From Synaphobranchus kaupii (taxonomy: Eukaryota; Chordata; Actinopteri; Anguilliformes; Synaphobranchidae), in the NCBI GenBank assembly GCA_029718625.1, contig CM056376.1, positions 95,621,705 to 95,685,704 on the forward strand: a stretch of 64,000 bases of DNA. Reading direction: 5' to 3'. Below, in pieces: positions 1-11,641 of the stretch. The notes under the pieces are model-generated. The model worked only from the letters and a program-made list of their open reading frames with translations. It was not told where the DNA came from and did no database searches. Both the position numbers and the translations under genes were made by a program. How positions within the stretch are numbered: the stretch's first letter is position 1; each line of letters begins with the position of its first letter.

Positions 1-27
1 AAGTGCATAAGTTTGCATAAAATAATA

Positions 28-893
28 ATAATAAACTTTATTTACATTACATTCATTTGGCAGATGCTTTTATCCAAAGCGACGCACAATAAGTGCATAC
101 CGAAGGTCAATGACATCAGTTCAGATAGAGCTAATTTCTTATCATAACATAGCAGCTATCCATAGTCATGAACATTGAGTATAGTACACAGCAAGCTATG
201 GCTAAGACAACAAGACATTATAAACTATAAAATCAACAAAGAATTAAGGAACAGGAAACAAGCGAAAAACAGTCAAGGTGGAGTCTGAAGAGGTGTGCAG
301 GCAGTGTTTGATCAGAACGTAGAGGAGTGAACAGTTCATTCCACCACTGGGGAGCTAGGGTGGAGAAGCTCCGCAGTCCGAGCGAAGTGGTCGAGCTGGA
401 GTTTAGTGTTGTATTATGTCTTGCAGGTAGGAAGGGCTTGTCCTTTTGGCTGCAGCGTAGGCCAGGGTCAGAACTTTGAACCTGATCCTGGCGGCGACCG
501 GCAGCCAGTGGATTGACCTCAGCAGGGGGGTGATGTGTGAAAACTTTGAGAGGAGTAATCCAGGCGTGAGATAACCATGGTCTGGACGAGAAGCTGGGTC
601 GAGTAGGTGGTCAGGTATGGTCGAATCCTCCTGATGTTGTACAGGAGGAACCTGCAAGACCGTGCTGTTGCCCTGATGTGCTCCATGAAGTCCAGCTGGT
701 CATCCAGGACCACCCCCAGGTTCCTTGCAGAGCGGGAGGCAGCCACCATAGTACCGTCGACGGTGATGGAGAGGGCTTGCAGTGGGGAGGTCCTGTGAGG
801 TATGAAGCGCAGTTCCGTATTGTGAAGGTTGAGCTTCAGGTGATGAGTAGCCATCCACATAGAAATGTCAGCCAGGCAGGCTGATATCCTCTC
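28..893 (-). mobile_element. L2-type LINE 3' end (reverse transcriptase C-terminus, degraded)
   Basis: Read on the minus strand, 860 down to about 260 encodes the C-terminal part of an L2/Maui-type non-LTR reverse transcriptase. Recognisable blocks are ARNLGVVLDDQLDF, then HITPLLRSIHWLPVAARI and LRSFSTLAPQWWNEL. The frame shifts between the first two blocks (around 540-560), so no intact protein is made. The 3' end, 1-100 on the plus strand, carries the 'TTGGCAGATGCTTTTATCC' tail common to fish L2-like elements and ends in a TAA-rich microsatellite. The element is 5'-truncated near 893, as is usual for LINE insertions. The family assignment rests on remembered L2 motifs. Confidence 0.8.
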
Positions 894-1764
894 CTTAACC
901 TGTTAGGTAGAGGGGGAATGAGAAATAGTGCTATATAAGAGAAATGTCCAATAAAAAAACAATGGTATACTGAAAAAAAACAGTACAAGTCTAAATAATA
1001 CATTAACCAAAATGTCAGTAACATGGCAAGTGTTGATGTATAAATCACTGTTAACATACCCCTAAAATGCTATTTCAAAAAGCAAGACTTGCATGCTAAC
1101 AATTAATTCAGGGAGCAAAGATGCAATCTAAACAGGCGAGTCTTGAGTCTACGCCAGAAGATGGTCAGAAGGGCAGAAGGGCCAAGACCAGGGGCCTCAT
1201 TTAAAAAAAGGACTTTCGATCAAATTTGATCTTACGTGTGGCTTACGTAACAAATCACGACAAAGTAGATTTATAAAATTTCAACATGACTCCATTTGAC
1301 CGTGGAAATGGTCGTAGCTCCACGTCAGGTCTTCACTTGACATACGCACATTACCTGGTGGTTATGCCGAAGTATTGTAGGCTTGAGAGCCGCGCGTGAA
1401 CGCTTATTTGGCATGGAAAATTATCGTTGTTGTTATCAGCCTACAAAATTAGTTTAATTCTAAATTGAAAAGGAAACTGATAGTCTAATTACTGAATTTT
1501 AAGTCTTCCTTATATTATATACCATTATTATTGCATTGCTTCTCAAGCTTCTGGATTTGAGAATTTTTTTCATGTTCATTTTAATAAGTCTTTTGTTTTA
1601 TTTATCCATTGTTTTTATATATTTTACTTTAACTGTGTAATAGGATTTTGCTGTAAAAAAAAGCTTTAAATAAAATTGCATTATTATTATTATAAATAAC
1701 AACAGTGCGTATTTTGTACATTCTATATCTGCTGTGTACCATGCTTGAGAGATTGTGTTGGCTT
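894..1764. other. Intergenic, no gene recognised
   Basis: AT-rich sequence with no coding signal. A stretch near 1192 beginning GGGGCCTCATTT resembles the end of a fish MITE, but I could not find a matching opposite end. Confidence 0.5.
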
Positions 1765-2160
1765 AAACTAACAACAAAAAAAAGTCTGCCAGTCTGCAAA
1801 TATCAGGATTCCTAAATGCTTACAAAGGTAATCCCATATGCAAAAGGTCTGTAAAAATCATATATGATCATACTTGCAAAGTTTTTATAAAAAAGCATGT
1901 TGATTAGTAGCCTATTATATTATATATTTCTATACAATTCTTATACAATCTCTCAATGTTTTTTTTATAAGGAATACCATGTATTAGGGAACTATTTAAT
2001 TTTAGCATGAAATGTATATGCTAGCTCTCTACCACATATTTATTTTATTTAAGTTTTGTATATGGCATATGTGTTTTTATAAGATTTTTACAGACCTTTT
2101 GCATATAGCATTTAGGAATCCTGTTATTTGCAGACTGGCAGACTTTCTTTTGTTGGTTTT
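1765..2160. repeat. Imperfect foldback repeat, arms about 80 bp
   Basis: The left arm at 1771-1862 (containing AAGTCTGCCAGTCTGCAAAT and GCAAAAGGTCTGTAAAAATC) is the reverse complement of the right arm at 2085-2160, around an AT-rich loop. The likely source is a small non-autonomous DNA element. No target duplication was identified. Confidence 0.65.
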
Positions 2161-2917
2161 ATGAATGAAGTTCAACCATCGAGATTTTAAAAAAAGAACT
2201 GGAGGCAGCTTCCGCTTACCGGTTCCATGGATTCCTATGGGAGCTGCTCATTGGGGCACAAAGCCGATTCAGTGGCCAACCCGTCACGTCTCTGCAGTCT
2301 ATGGGCAATACACACAGACAGCGCACAGAATCACGGGAATCGCAGTTTATTACAGAAGTTAACGGGGAGACGCGGTTGTTTCCATTACAGATATGCTCGG
2401 TTTTCTCATATTATACGTCTCAAAAGAACCGAAAACGACACGCTCTGATGGCTAGCTCACAAGCTAAATCGATTAATAATCATATTGCAGCCTATGCAGT
2501 ATGCACTGATCTGAACAGACCTAGCTAACTTCAGCTTGAATAATGCAAGTAATAGCCTACAAGACTAGCCTATAAATAGCAACCCACACAGATAAAGCAG
2601 AGACGAAGAAGCTCGAGAATTATACATCATATTGCATTAAAATACAATTACGAAATAAGAAAGGTATTCTATGAATGTACTATAACGATAAGTATAAACT
2701 ATAAGTACAATACCGGCAGCTTACCCATTCGCTTTATTTGACCGTGAAATAAAAATGGTGGATCTCCGTTTTGTCTCGTAATTCATCGGAGAAAAGCGTA
2801 AAGTCACGTGGTGTGTAATCTCTGATTCGTAAAATAAGTACGAATTTTCGGGACTGGAATTTCGTAGAATAGATACGAATGGGCTGTGAGACCAGGTTGG
2901 AACAGCCTTATGGAATT
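2161..2917. other. Intergenic, no gene recognised
   Basis: Short open frames overlap one another at 2165-2528 but have no recognisable domain or convincing splice context. I see nothing else in this stretch. Confidence 0.4.
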
Positions 2918-3542
2918 GATGGTTGACACTTTCATTGCATAATCAAATGAATTTCGCTGAACAAGCAGGCTAATTTGGTGTTTTCTAAGGTGAGACTGAA
3001 GCCATTGATAGCTTATTCTCAACTGTTGCAGGTCCTTTTAACTAAATTTAACCGCATATATTTTGTAAAATAACAGCCCTGTCGGGAATTACCGGGAACT
3101 CATAGGCTAATGGTTAATCCAAATAATATTGATCATACTCCATTTAGAAATGAACCCAACGAGAATCTAGCTATTGGGAGCTTAAATTACAGTGACAAGG
3201 TTTCCATACTCTCAGCTTATTAAAACCCCGCTGATTTCACCTGTTATTCCATAACAGAACAAAAGATTTTAAAGAGCACTAAGCGTCTAATTAGAAACGA
3301 AAACAAATTTGCAGCACGTTACACAATTAATTTACAATTAATTGTAATGCCATTATCTGTCTGTGCACTTTACAGGAGCAGGTCTGTTTCCCCTGCTGTA
3401 AATCGCACTTTTCACGGTTTTCCTGGGAAAGTGGATCGTTTTAAAGCATTACGCTACCAGTAAAACAGGTTGGTCACATTTCCATAAGCAGGACATTATA
3501 AAACAAGGGAAAATATGCTGAACCTATGGGTTGCCAACCTGA
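2918..3542 (-). repeat. Inverted partial copy of the GGGCCCTATCTT-ended repeat family
   Basis: Positions 2918-3145 are the reverse complement of about 9935-10160. Positions 3146-3542 are the reverse complement of about 8590-8950. The two pieces come from non-adjacent parts of the unit, so this copy is internally rearranged. It continues across the SINE at 4143-4432 and across the solo LTR at 7009-7316. No coding region is recognisable. Confidence 0.75.
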
Positions 3543-4142
3543 CAGCCTTATTGCCCAGCAGCCATACCACTATGCAATCTGCGCCTGCTGAATGGCTGAA
3601 GTTAAGCAGGTTGTGGGCTTGGTTAGTACACGGATGGGAGACCTCTGGGGAAAACTAAGTTGCTGCTGGAAGTGCTGCTGGAAGTGGTGGGCCAGTAGGG
3701 GGCAGTCTTCTCTCTGGTCAAATAAAAACCCCAATGCCCCAGTGCAGTGATGGGGACACTGTGCTGTAGGAGATGCCGTCTTTCGGATGAGACGTTAAAC
3801 CGAGGTCCTGACTCACTGTGGTCATTAAAGATCCCATGACACTTATCGTAAAAAGTAGGGGTTTCCCCGGTGTCCTGGCTAAACTCCCAAACCAGGCTCA
3901 TTCAATCTGTCACCTAATCATCCCCCAGTTTAATTGGCTAAAAAAAATATTCTCTCCCTCTCCACCTCAGATGTGTGGTGAGCATACTGGCGCAAAATGG
4001 CTGCCGTTGCAGTACACCAGGTGGGTGCTACACATTGGTGGTGGTAGAGGCAAGTTTCCCCCTCATCATTGTAAAGCGCTTTGAGTATCTAGAAAGGCGC
4101 TATATAAATGCCATGCATATATATATATATATATATATATAT
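3543..4142 (+). mobile_element. 5S-rRNA-derived SINE (SINE3-like)
   Basis: The head at about 3557-3650 has the internal promoter region of 5S rRNA, with CCATACCAC, AAGTTAAGCAGG, TTGGTTAGTAC and GGATGGGAGACC in the right order. The body contains GATGAGACGTTAAACCGAGG. The 3' tail (AAGCGCTTTGAGTATC then GGCGCTATATAAATG) resembles a LINE 3' end and runs into an (AT)n microsatellite at 4118-4142. It sits inside a repeat whose paralogue at about 8600 lacks it, so insertion is clear. It is not a functional 5S gene. Confidence 0.85.
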
Positions 4143-4432
4143 TGTATTTAGTGTCATCATTAAGGCAAAATAATTGGAATGCAGGTAGCTTAATGAACTT
4201 CGGATGAAGCTTGAACATGAGTTCATTGTATAATCAAACGAAATTTGTTAAACAAGCAGGCTAATTTGGCGTTTTCTAAGGTGAGACGGAAGCCATTGGT
4301 CGCTTATTCTCAGCTGTTGCAGGTGATTTTAACGAAATTTAACCGCATATATTTTGTAAACAGCACTGTCAGGAATTACCGGGATATGGTTAATCCGAAT
4401 AATATTGATCATAGGCTACTATTGATCCATAT
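4143..4432 (-). repeat. Continuation of the inverted repeat copy, between SINE and LTR
   Basis: This is the reverse complement of about 8310-8600. It joins 3542 once the SINE is removed and joins 7009 once the solo LTR is removed. Confidence 0.75.
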
Positions 4433-4886
4433 TGTTAGAAGTCTTGTCTGTTTTCGTTTCTTGTTGTTTGTTATTTTTCATTATCATTGTTAATTATTGT
4501 ATTCGTGTATTTTTCTGTACTCATGTTCATCATTTATTAGTGTAGTTACTTTCGTGTTTGATTACGTGTTACATTCCATTTTCCAGTTTCTGTTCACGTA
4601 GTTGTATTTATGTCACTCCCCGGTCTTCGCCTCACTTTTCGGGAAGCTTTCGGGTGTTTTCGGTCCTCTCTGTATTTCCCCTGACTAACTAGTTATTCCA
4701 CGTATTGTGTATATTACTAATTAACACTAACAACTACTAACAGCTTAGTTTAGGTCTTTTTACTAATCCACTAATTACTAACGCTCAACTGTCACGCGTT
4801 TCCTGCATTTCTATCTTTCAATTATCTACTTTACGCTTCCTCCTTATTGATATCTTACATCCGCTATCCACTACTCTCTTAACATA

Positions 4887-6417
4887 CACTACTCACAAAA
4901 AGTTAGGGATATTCGGCTTTCGGGTGAAATTTCAGGATGAACCTAAAATGTACTATAACCTTTACAGGTGAAATTAATTTGACCTTCTCTAAACTTTTGA
5001 ATGCACATGTCCAACTATTCAATGTTTCAGTACTTTTTGCACAACTTGCTGTTCTCTAACAAGGAGCTGAACGGCAAAATTCACAACAGGTGTTTGATCC
5101 ATGAATCGACCAATACATTTCCTGGTTCAATTAGAATTGGTATTTAAACAGTCCTCTTCATCATGCTGTTCACATTTTGACATCATGAGACCAAGACGAC
5201 ACCTAACAATTGATCAACAGTACCTCGCCATTGCGAGGCTTCAAACAGGATGTTGTCAGAGGGAAGTGGCCACTGAGCTTAGAGTGTCACAGAGTGTCAT
5301 CAGCAGGTTGCAACAGAGATACAGAGAGACTGGAAGAGTCACAGAAAGGCATAGAAGTGGACGTCCTTTGGCCACATCCCACACTGATGACCGCTTCATT
5401 GTGAACAGTGCCCTGCGGAACCGGATGATGAATGCCACTCAACTCCAGGCACATTTAAGGGAGGTGAGAGGCACCCAAGTGTCACGTCAGACCATTCGAA
5501 ACCGTTTACATCAGCGTGGTCTGCGTGCTAGACGACCTGCAAGGGTATCTGACCACACCACCAGGCACAGGCGTCATCGTCTTGCATGGGCCAGGGAGCA
5601 TTTACGCTGGACGAGGGACCAGTGGGCCTCAGTGCTGTTCTCTGATGAAAGTCGATTCACGTTGAGCAGAAATGATGGCCGCCAACGATGTTGGAGACGT
5701 CAAGGAGAGCGCTATGCATCAGCCACTGTTGTCACCAGACGACCCTTTGGTGGTGGCGGTGTTACAGTGTGGGCAGGTGTGTCTAGTCAATACAGAACTG
5801 CCCTACACTTTGTGAATGGTACAGTGACAAGCCCATACTACCTGAATAACATCATTAATCCAGTCATTGTGCCCCTGCATGAACAACACAGGCCTAATTT
5901 CATCTTCATGGACGACAATGCTCCAGCTCATCGAGGTCGCATCATTAGGGAAAGGCTGCTGGAGACTGGGGTACCTCAAATGGAGTGGCCTGCACTTTCT
6001 CCAGACCTGAATCCCATAGAAAACCTATGGGATCAGCTGACTCACCGTGTAGAGGCTCGTAACTCTGTACCCCAGAACCTCAATGACCTGAGGGCCGCCC
6101 TTCAAGAAGAGTGGGATGCCATGCCTCAGCAGACAATAAGTCGACTTGTGAACAGCAAGAGACGTCGTTGTCAAGCTGTAATTGATGCTCAAGGGCACAT
6201 GACAAGTTATTGAGACATTGACATTTTTGTTGTGGTATACCCACCACTGTTGTTGGCTTTTGTTTCAATAAATTGTTTGAGATGAGGAAATCACCATTGC
6301 ACGCTTCTACTTAAATGCCCTACTTTCATGATACGTATAATATCACTGTAGCGTGAACTTACATTTTCCATAAATTTCACCCGAAAGCCAAATATCCCTA
6401 ACTATTTGTGAGTAGTG
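4887..6417 (+). mobile_element. Complete Tc1/mariner transposon
   Basis: It is flanked by TA at 4885-4886 and 6418-6419. The termini are inverted repeats of about 50 bp beginning CACTACTCACAAA, with only scattered mismatches between the left end (4887-4937) and the right end (6368-6417). The interior holds one transposase gene. It is inserted in a solo LTR, so it arrived after that LTR formed. Confidence 0.95.
5185..6213 (+). CDS. Tc1-family transposase, intact (342 aa)
   Basis: Transposase for cut-and-paste mobility at TA sites; it binds the terminal inverted repeats and acts in the nucleus. The first ~110 residues form paired helix-turn-helix DNA-binding domains (starting [16 protein letters not shown], with an arginine-rich GRP linker RHRSGRP). 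The catalytic domain contains [17 protein letters not shown] and [10 protein letters not shown]. Counting from the second Asp to the Glu gives 34 intervening residues, so this is a DD34E enzyme. The start was chosen at 5185 because the usual Tc1 length is about 340 aa; an in-frame ATG at 5101 would add 28 unmatched residues. No stops or frameshifts are seen, so the protein may still be functional. AATAAA follows at about 6267. Confidence 0.93.
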   Translation: MRPRRHLTIDQQYLAIARLQTGCCQREVATELRVSQSVISRLQQRYRETGRVTERHRSGRPLATSHTDDRFIVNSALRNRMMNATQLQAHLREVRGTQVSRQTIRNRLHQRGLRARRPARVSDHTTRHRRHRLAWAREHLRWTRDQWASVLFSDESRFTLSRNDGRQRCWRRQGERYASATVVTRRPFGGGGVTVWAGVSSQYRTALHFVNGTVTSPYYLNNIINPVIVPLHEQHRPNFIFMDDNAPAHRGRIIRERLLETGVPQMEWPALSPDLNPIENLWDQLTHRVEARNSVPQNLNDLRAALQEEWDAMPQQTISRLVNSKRRRCQAVIDAQGHMTSY

Positions 6418-7008
6418 TATGCACGTGTCTTCAACACTCCCGGTCATGTCTTGTCTATTCGTTTGCATGCCTAGTCCAGTCCGAGTCTTCCGTGTTTCCC
6501 TCATTATTCTAACATTGCTTCCCTCATTGTATCATTGTCTGCACCTGTGAGTCTTCCCTGTTACTCCTCCCACTCGCACCTGATTCCCCTTGAGTTGAGT
6601 GTTCCCCTTCTATTTATACCCTTCAGTCTCACTTGTCCTTGTCAGAACGTTGATCGATTTCCCAGTGCCTACGCCTTACTAAGCCTGAGTTATTCGTGAA
6701 TTCCGAGACACCCTTCTGTTTTACTTTGAGTTTTGCCTGCCGATTTTGTTTGTTTGCATTTCTGCCTTTTTGGATTTTTGACCTTTGCTTTCGTCTTGTT
6801 ACCACGCCTCTGCCTATCCCCTTGTACCTTTGCATATCTGATTTCCTGGTTTTGATCTTTTTGACTGTTTTTGATTATTCTTTTGGATTTTGATTTTGTC
6901 TCGTTTGTATTCTGATTACCTGGCTTTTTGACTTGGACTGAAATAAACAATGTTTTTGCCTTATCCTGGTCTGCGTTTGGGTCTCTGAGTCAGGGGCGTA
7001 ACACATAT

Positions 7009-7316
7009 AGCCTATTCCTTGATCGCACTAAACACGCACAAGCATGTATGTTTCGCCATCATAAGCAATCAGCCAAGGTGGAAAAGCAGGCTTTTAAAGG
7101 GAATGGGATATGACATTTTGATTGGTTTATTGCATGTTACGCCCAAGGCACACCTATAATTAATGAAGAGACTAGGTTCAGCCCATTTGCACGTTGCGCT
7201 GTGCTTAGCGCCCAAAAAACACGCTGTTAAAATAGCAAAACTAGCCTTGGGCACGCCCTAAATGCGCTTAACGCCATGCGCTTAGACGAAGCGCTAAGAT
7301 CGCCAAGATAGAGCCC
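7009..7316 (-). repeat. Terminal part of the inverted GGGCCCTATCTT repeat copy
   Basis: Reverse complement of about 7983-8290, ending in GCCAAGATAGAGCCC. It faces the next copy head-to-head across a 667-bp spacer, so 7009-8290 is a large inverted repeat with arms of about 300 bp. Confidence 0.8.
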
Positions 7317-7656
7317 TAAGGGATAGCAGGGTACACTGCCTATATTTAGCATCATACATCTGTAGTAGTTCTGCATATCACCCTCGCTTTTCTTGTAAAC
7401 TTGTGTTAATGGTGTTTGTGATCCAGGAAATGTATAGTTTTACCTGTTTCACATATGTAGCTCTCAGTATTTAATTGCAAACTAAAGAAAAACTTTATTT
7501 TTTGCATTTTTGCCCAGATTTATTTGCATTTGTAGCACTTTATTTTGACTTAAATTATGAAAATAAACTAACGTAAGTATTGTAAAATCTAAGTATTGTA
7601 AATGGTACAACTGTCTTGTTTCATTTAAGCCATTTTCCAAGTCTCTGTGATACTCA

Positions 7657-7940
7657 CACCTGGGGCCACATAAACAGTGCTGAGCAGAAAAATGCCCTCA
7701 GAAAGTTGCGTAAGGGAGTTTCCATGCAGAAAGTCAGATGTATAAAATAATATGGGCTGTGAGAACTTTGCGTACCTTGGCACCCACTGGACACCATTCA
7801 TACGCAATGTTTGGAGTCAGTGTGATATGGCGACACCGTGATAGAACGGTAGAGGGAGAAAAGCAGACTTTCCGACTTTCTCCCTGGGCATTCTTTTACA
7901 TATTCTTTTACTCAGAGTTTTATACATGTGGCCCCTGGTG
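7657..7940. mobile_element. MITE, 284 bp
   Basis: The short terminal inverted repeats are CACCTGGGGCCACAT on the left and ATGTGGCCCCTGGTG on the right, with one mismatch. It has no coding capacity. No clear target duplication was found, so the exact ends are provisional. Confidence 0.6.
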
Positions 7941-7950
7941 TTATAAAGCC

Positions 7951-7982
7951 TTAAAGGGTTAGTTCGGAATTTTGGACATACT
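7951..7982 (+). repeat. Left end of a TTAA-type fish repeat, interrupted
   Basis: TTAAAGGGTTAGTTCG begins a sequence type common in fish genomes. It is broken by the 7983-11641 block and appears to resume at 11642 with AATGTCTCATTTACGAC. The opposite terminus was not found. Confidence 0.45.
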
Positions 7983-9890
7983 GGGCCCTATCTTGGCGAT
8001 CTTGGCGCTTAGTCTAAGCGCATGGCGCAAAGTCCATTTTGGGCGTGTCCAAGTCCACTTTTGCTATTTTAACGGCGTGTTTTTTTGGCGCTAAGCATGG
8101 CGCGAGGTGCAACTGGGCTGAACCTATCAACTTCATTAATTATAGGTGTGTCTTGGGCGTGACATGCAATAAACCAATCAAAATGTCATATCCCATTCCC
8201 TTTAAAAGCCTGCTTTTCCACCTTGGCGGATTGCTTATGATGGCGAAACAGACATGCTCGTGCGTATTTAGTGCGATCAAGGAATCGGCTATATGGATCA
8301 GTAGCAGCAGCAGTAGTAGTATTATGAGTTCCCGGTAATTCCTGACAGTGCTGTTTACAAAATATATGCTGTTAAATTTCGTTAAAAGCACCTGCAACAG
8401 CTGAGAATAAGCGACCAATTGCTTCCTTCTCACCTTAGAAAACGCCAAATTAGCCTGCTTGTTTAACGAATTTCGTTTGATTATGCAATGAACTCGTTCA
8501 AGCTTCATCCGAAGTTCATTAGGCTACCTGCATTCTAATTTTGATTGATAACATAACTAACGTTATTTTGCCTTAATGATGACACTAAATACAACAAATC
8601 TGTCAGGTTGGCAACCCATAGGTTCAGCATATTTTCCCTTGTTTTATAATGTCCTGCTTATGGAAATGTGACCAACCTGTTTAACTTGTAGCGTAATACT
8701 TTAAAACTATTCACTTTCCCAGGAAGACCGTGAAAAGTGTGATGTACAGTAGTGGAAACAGACCTGCTCATGTAAAGCGAACATGCAGATAATGGAATTA
8801 AAATTAATTGTGTAACGTGCTGCAAATTTAGTTTCTAATTAGACGCTTAGTTCTCTTTAAAATCTTTTGTTCAAGTTATGGAATTACAGGTGAAATCAAC
8901 GGGGTTTTAATAAGCTGAGGATATGGAAACCTTGTCACTGTAATTTTAAAAAATATGAAGGACGAAGAATAGCTAAGGTTAGCCTACAATTCAGTTAACT
9001 TGATAACATTTATCTCCGTTTTTTAACCATAGTCTATCTAAAAAACATTATGCACAGCGAGTCCGCTGTAGCCTAGGCTATTTGAAAAACAATAAAAGCA
9101 ATATTCACTGGACAAGGTTTTGAACCTTTTTCAGTCACAAACCATTCTATTTACTTACAGGCTGTATTCCTAGATAAACAGAGCTGTATTGTAATGACAT
9201 CTGAAGCGCATTTTCAGAACGCAAATGTCCGTCTATTGCAGTAGCTACGCGGGTTTTCCATTGAATGACAATTCACGCATTAGGTGCAAATGACAATTCG
9301 CGCATTAGGCAGCTCCTTTTTAATGGATAGCCATTGTCCCGTAGTTACCATCGCACATCGCCTGGATGTTGATGGAGTGGGCTGAGAGCAATGTAATGTG
9401 GCATCGTTTCCCTTCGCTGAGGGAAAGGTATGTGGACCTATGGAACCTTTTATTATTATGCATTTTTGATATAGCCTACACAATAATAATATTTCACATT
9501 GTGATCTAGATATTTTAGTCATGCTTGTGCACGCCCATGTGTGTAACAGACAGGAGGGTATGCGCGTTGTGCACACGCCTATGTAGACGCATTTATATGC
9601 GCCATTAAAATAACATGTAAACAACTGCGACATGACTTTAGATCAGGTTTGTAGTGGTTCTAGCGCAAGCGCTTTCTGCTGGCTCAAGATAGCAATACGC
9701 CAAAAAAGAATCCTGGCCACTCCTCATCTTAAGAACAACACGCCCAGTTCACTTGTGATGGCGCAAGAATACATGCTAGTTTAAGGACGTAAGCGTTAGG
9801 CATTATTATGGACCTAGCGCCGGGTGTAAGATAGCAAAGACACTTGCGTTTGGGTTAGCGCCGCTTTGCGCCGGGTGTAAGATAGGGCCC
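7983..9890 (+). repeat. GGGCCCTATCTT-ended repeat, copy 1
   Basis: It begins GGGCCCTATCTTGGCG and ends GTGTAAGATAGGGCCC, so the extreme termini are inverted repeats, as in a DNA transposon. The first 300 bp are rich in GGCGCTTAG and GCGC motifs. It contains no recognisable transposase, so it is likely a non-autonomous element of uncertain superfamily. Similarity resumes immediately in the next block. Confidence 0.75.
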
Positions 9891-11641
9891 ATGCTCGTGC
9901 GTGTTTAGTGTGATCAAGGAATAGGCTAAATGGAGTATGATCAATATTATTCGGACTAACCATTAGCCTATGAGTTCCCGGTAATTCCAGACAGGGCTGT
10001 TATTTTACAAAATATATGCGGTTAAATTTCGTCAAAAGGACCTGCAACAGCTGAGAATAAGCTATCAATGGCTTCAGTCTCACCTTAGAAAACGCCAAAT
10101 TAGCCTGCTTGTTCAGCGAATTTTGTTTGATTATGCAATGAAAGTGTCAAACATCAATCACAAGAGGCTGTTCTCATGGAGTTCTCGAAGTTCAAGCTTC
10201 ATCCAAAGTTCATTAGGCTACCTGCATAGTAGGCTAATATTGATTAATAACATACATACCGTTATTTTGCCTTAATGATGACACTAAATAGCCTACAATA
10301 AAGCTGTCAGGTTCGCAACCCATATGTTCACGCATATTTCCCCTTGTTTAATAATGTCCTGTTTATGGAAATGTGACCAACCTGTTTTACTCGTAGCGTA
10401 ATCCTTTAAAACAATCCACTTTCCCAGGAAGACCGTGAAACGTGCGACTTAAAGCAGGGGAAACAGAGAACATGCAGCACACGTGCAGAGAATGGCATTA
10501 AAATTCATTGTGAATTAATTGTGTAATGTGCTGCAAATTTGTATTAGTTTCTAATTAGACGCTTAGTTCTCTTTAAAATCGTTTTGTTCAGTTATGGAAT
10601 AACGGGTGAAATCAGCTGGGTTTTAAACGGTGAGAGTATGGAAACCTGGTCACTGTAATTTAAAAAATATGAAGGACGAAGAATAGCTAAGGTTACAATT
10701 TAGTTAACATGGTGACATCTTCGTTTTTTAAACATAGGCTATCGAAAAAAAACTTATGCACAGCGAATCCGCTGTAGCCTAGGCTATTTGAAAAACAATA
10801 AATACAATATTCACTGGACAAGGTTTTGAACTTTTTTCAGTCACAAACCATTCTATTTACTTACAGGCTGTATTCATAGATAAACAGAGCTGTATTGTAA
10901 TGACATCTGAAGCGCATTTTCAGAACTTAAATGTCCGTCTATTGCCGTGCGCGAGTTTTACATTGAATGACAATTCACGCATTAGGTGTAAATGACAATT
11001 CGCGCATTAGCCTTGATATAGGTGTTATCAGCTGCTTTTTAATGGATAGCCATTGTCCCGTACCATCGCACATCGCCTGGATGTTGATGGAGTGGGCTGA
11101 AAGCAATTTCATGTGCATGGCATTCCCCTTCGCTGAGGGAAAGGTAGGCTATGGACTCTTTTATTATTATGTATTTTTTGATATAGGCTACACAATAATA
11201 CTACAATAATAGTATTATAATACTATAATAATAATAATACTATAATAATACTATTTCACATTGTAATCTTGATATTTTAATCATGCTTGTGCGCGCCCCT
11301 GTGTGTAACAGACAGGAGGGTACCCGCATTGTGCACACGCCTTTGTAGACGCACTTATATGCACCGTTAAAATAACATGTATACAACTGCGACATGACTT
11401 TAGACCAGGTTAGTGGTGGTTCTAGCGCAAGCGCTTTCTGCTGGCTCAAGATAGCAATACGCCAAAAAAAATCCTGGCCACTCCTCATCTTAAGACCAAC
11501 ACGCCCAAACAGCGCAAGAGTACATGCTAGTTAAACGGCGTGAGCGTTGGGCGTTATTATGAACCTACCGCCCGGTGTAAGATAGCAAAGACACTTGCGT
11601 TTGGGTTAGCGCCGCTTTGCGCCGGGTGTAAGATAGGGCCC
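9891..11641 (+). repeat. GGGCCCTATCTT-ended repeat, tandem copy 2 (left end missing)
   Basis: It matches copy 1 from about 8250 onwards (for example ATGCTCGTGCGTGTTTAG against ATGCTCGTGCGTATTTAG) and ends with the same GTGTAAGATAGGGCC terminus. The first ~265 bp of the unit are absent, which points to a tandem duplication sharing a terminus rather than an independent insertion. It includes an (ATA/TAATA)n microsatellite near 11200-11255. Confidence 0.75.

Larger units (their letters stand above)
4433..7003 (+). mobile_element. Solo LTR, split by a Tc1 element
   Basis: It begins TGTTAGAAG and ends GGCGTAACA (TG...CA) and is flanked by a perfect 5-bp target duplication CATAT at 4428-4432 and 7004-7008. 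The paralogous copy at about 8290 reads straight through GATCCATATAGCC, which gives the empty site. Without the Tc1 insertion (4887-6417 plus one TA) it is about 1,038 bp. A polyadenylation signal AATAAA lies near 6943, as expected for an LTR. No internal retroelement genes remain, so this is a recombined solo LTR. It belongs to the same family as 23677-24789. Confidence 0.85.

Noticed and set aside
3557..3650. Functional 5S rRNA gene
   Set aside because: Only the internal promoter half is preserved and it continues into a SINE body and LINE-like tail.
5101..5184. Upstream start of the Tc1 transposase
   Set aside because: The 28 extra residues do not resemble the family. The start at 5185 gives the usual length and N-terminus.
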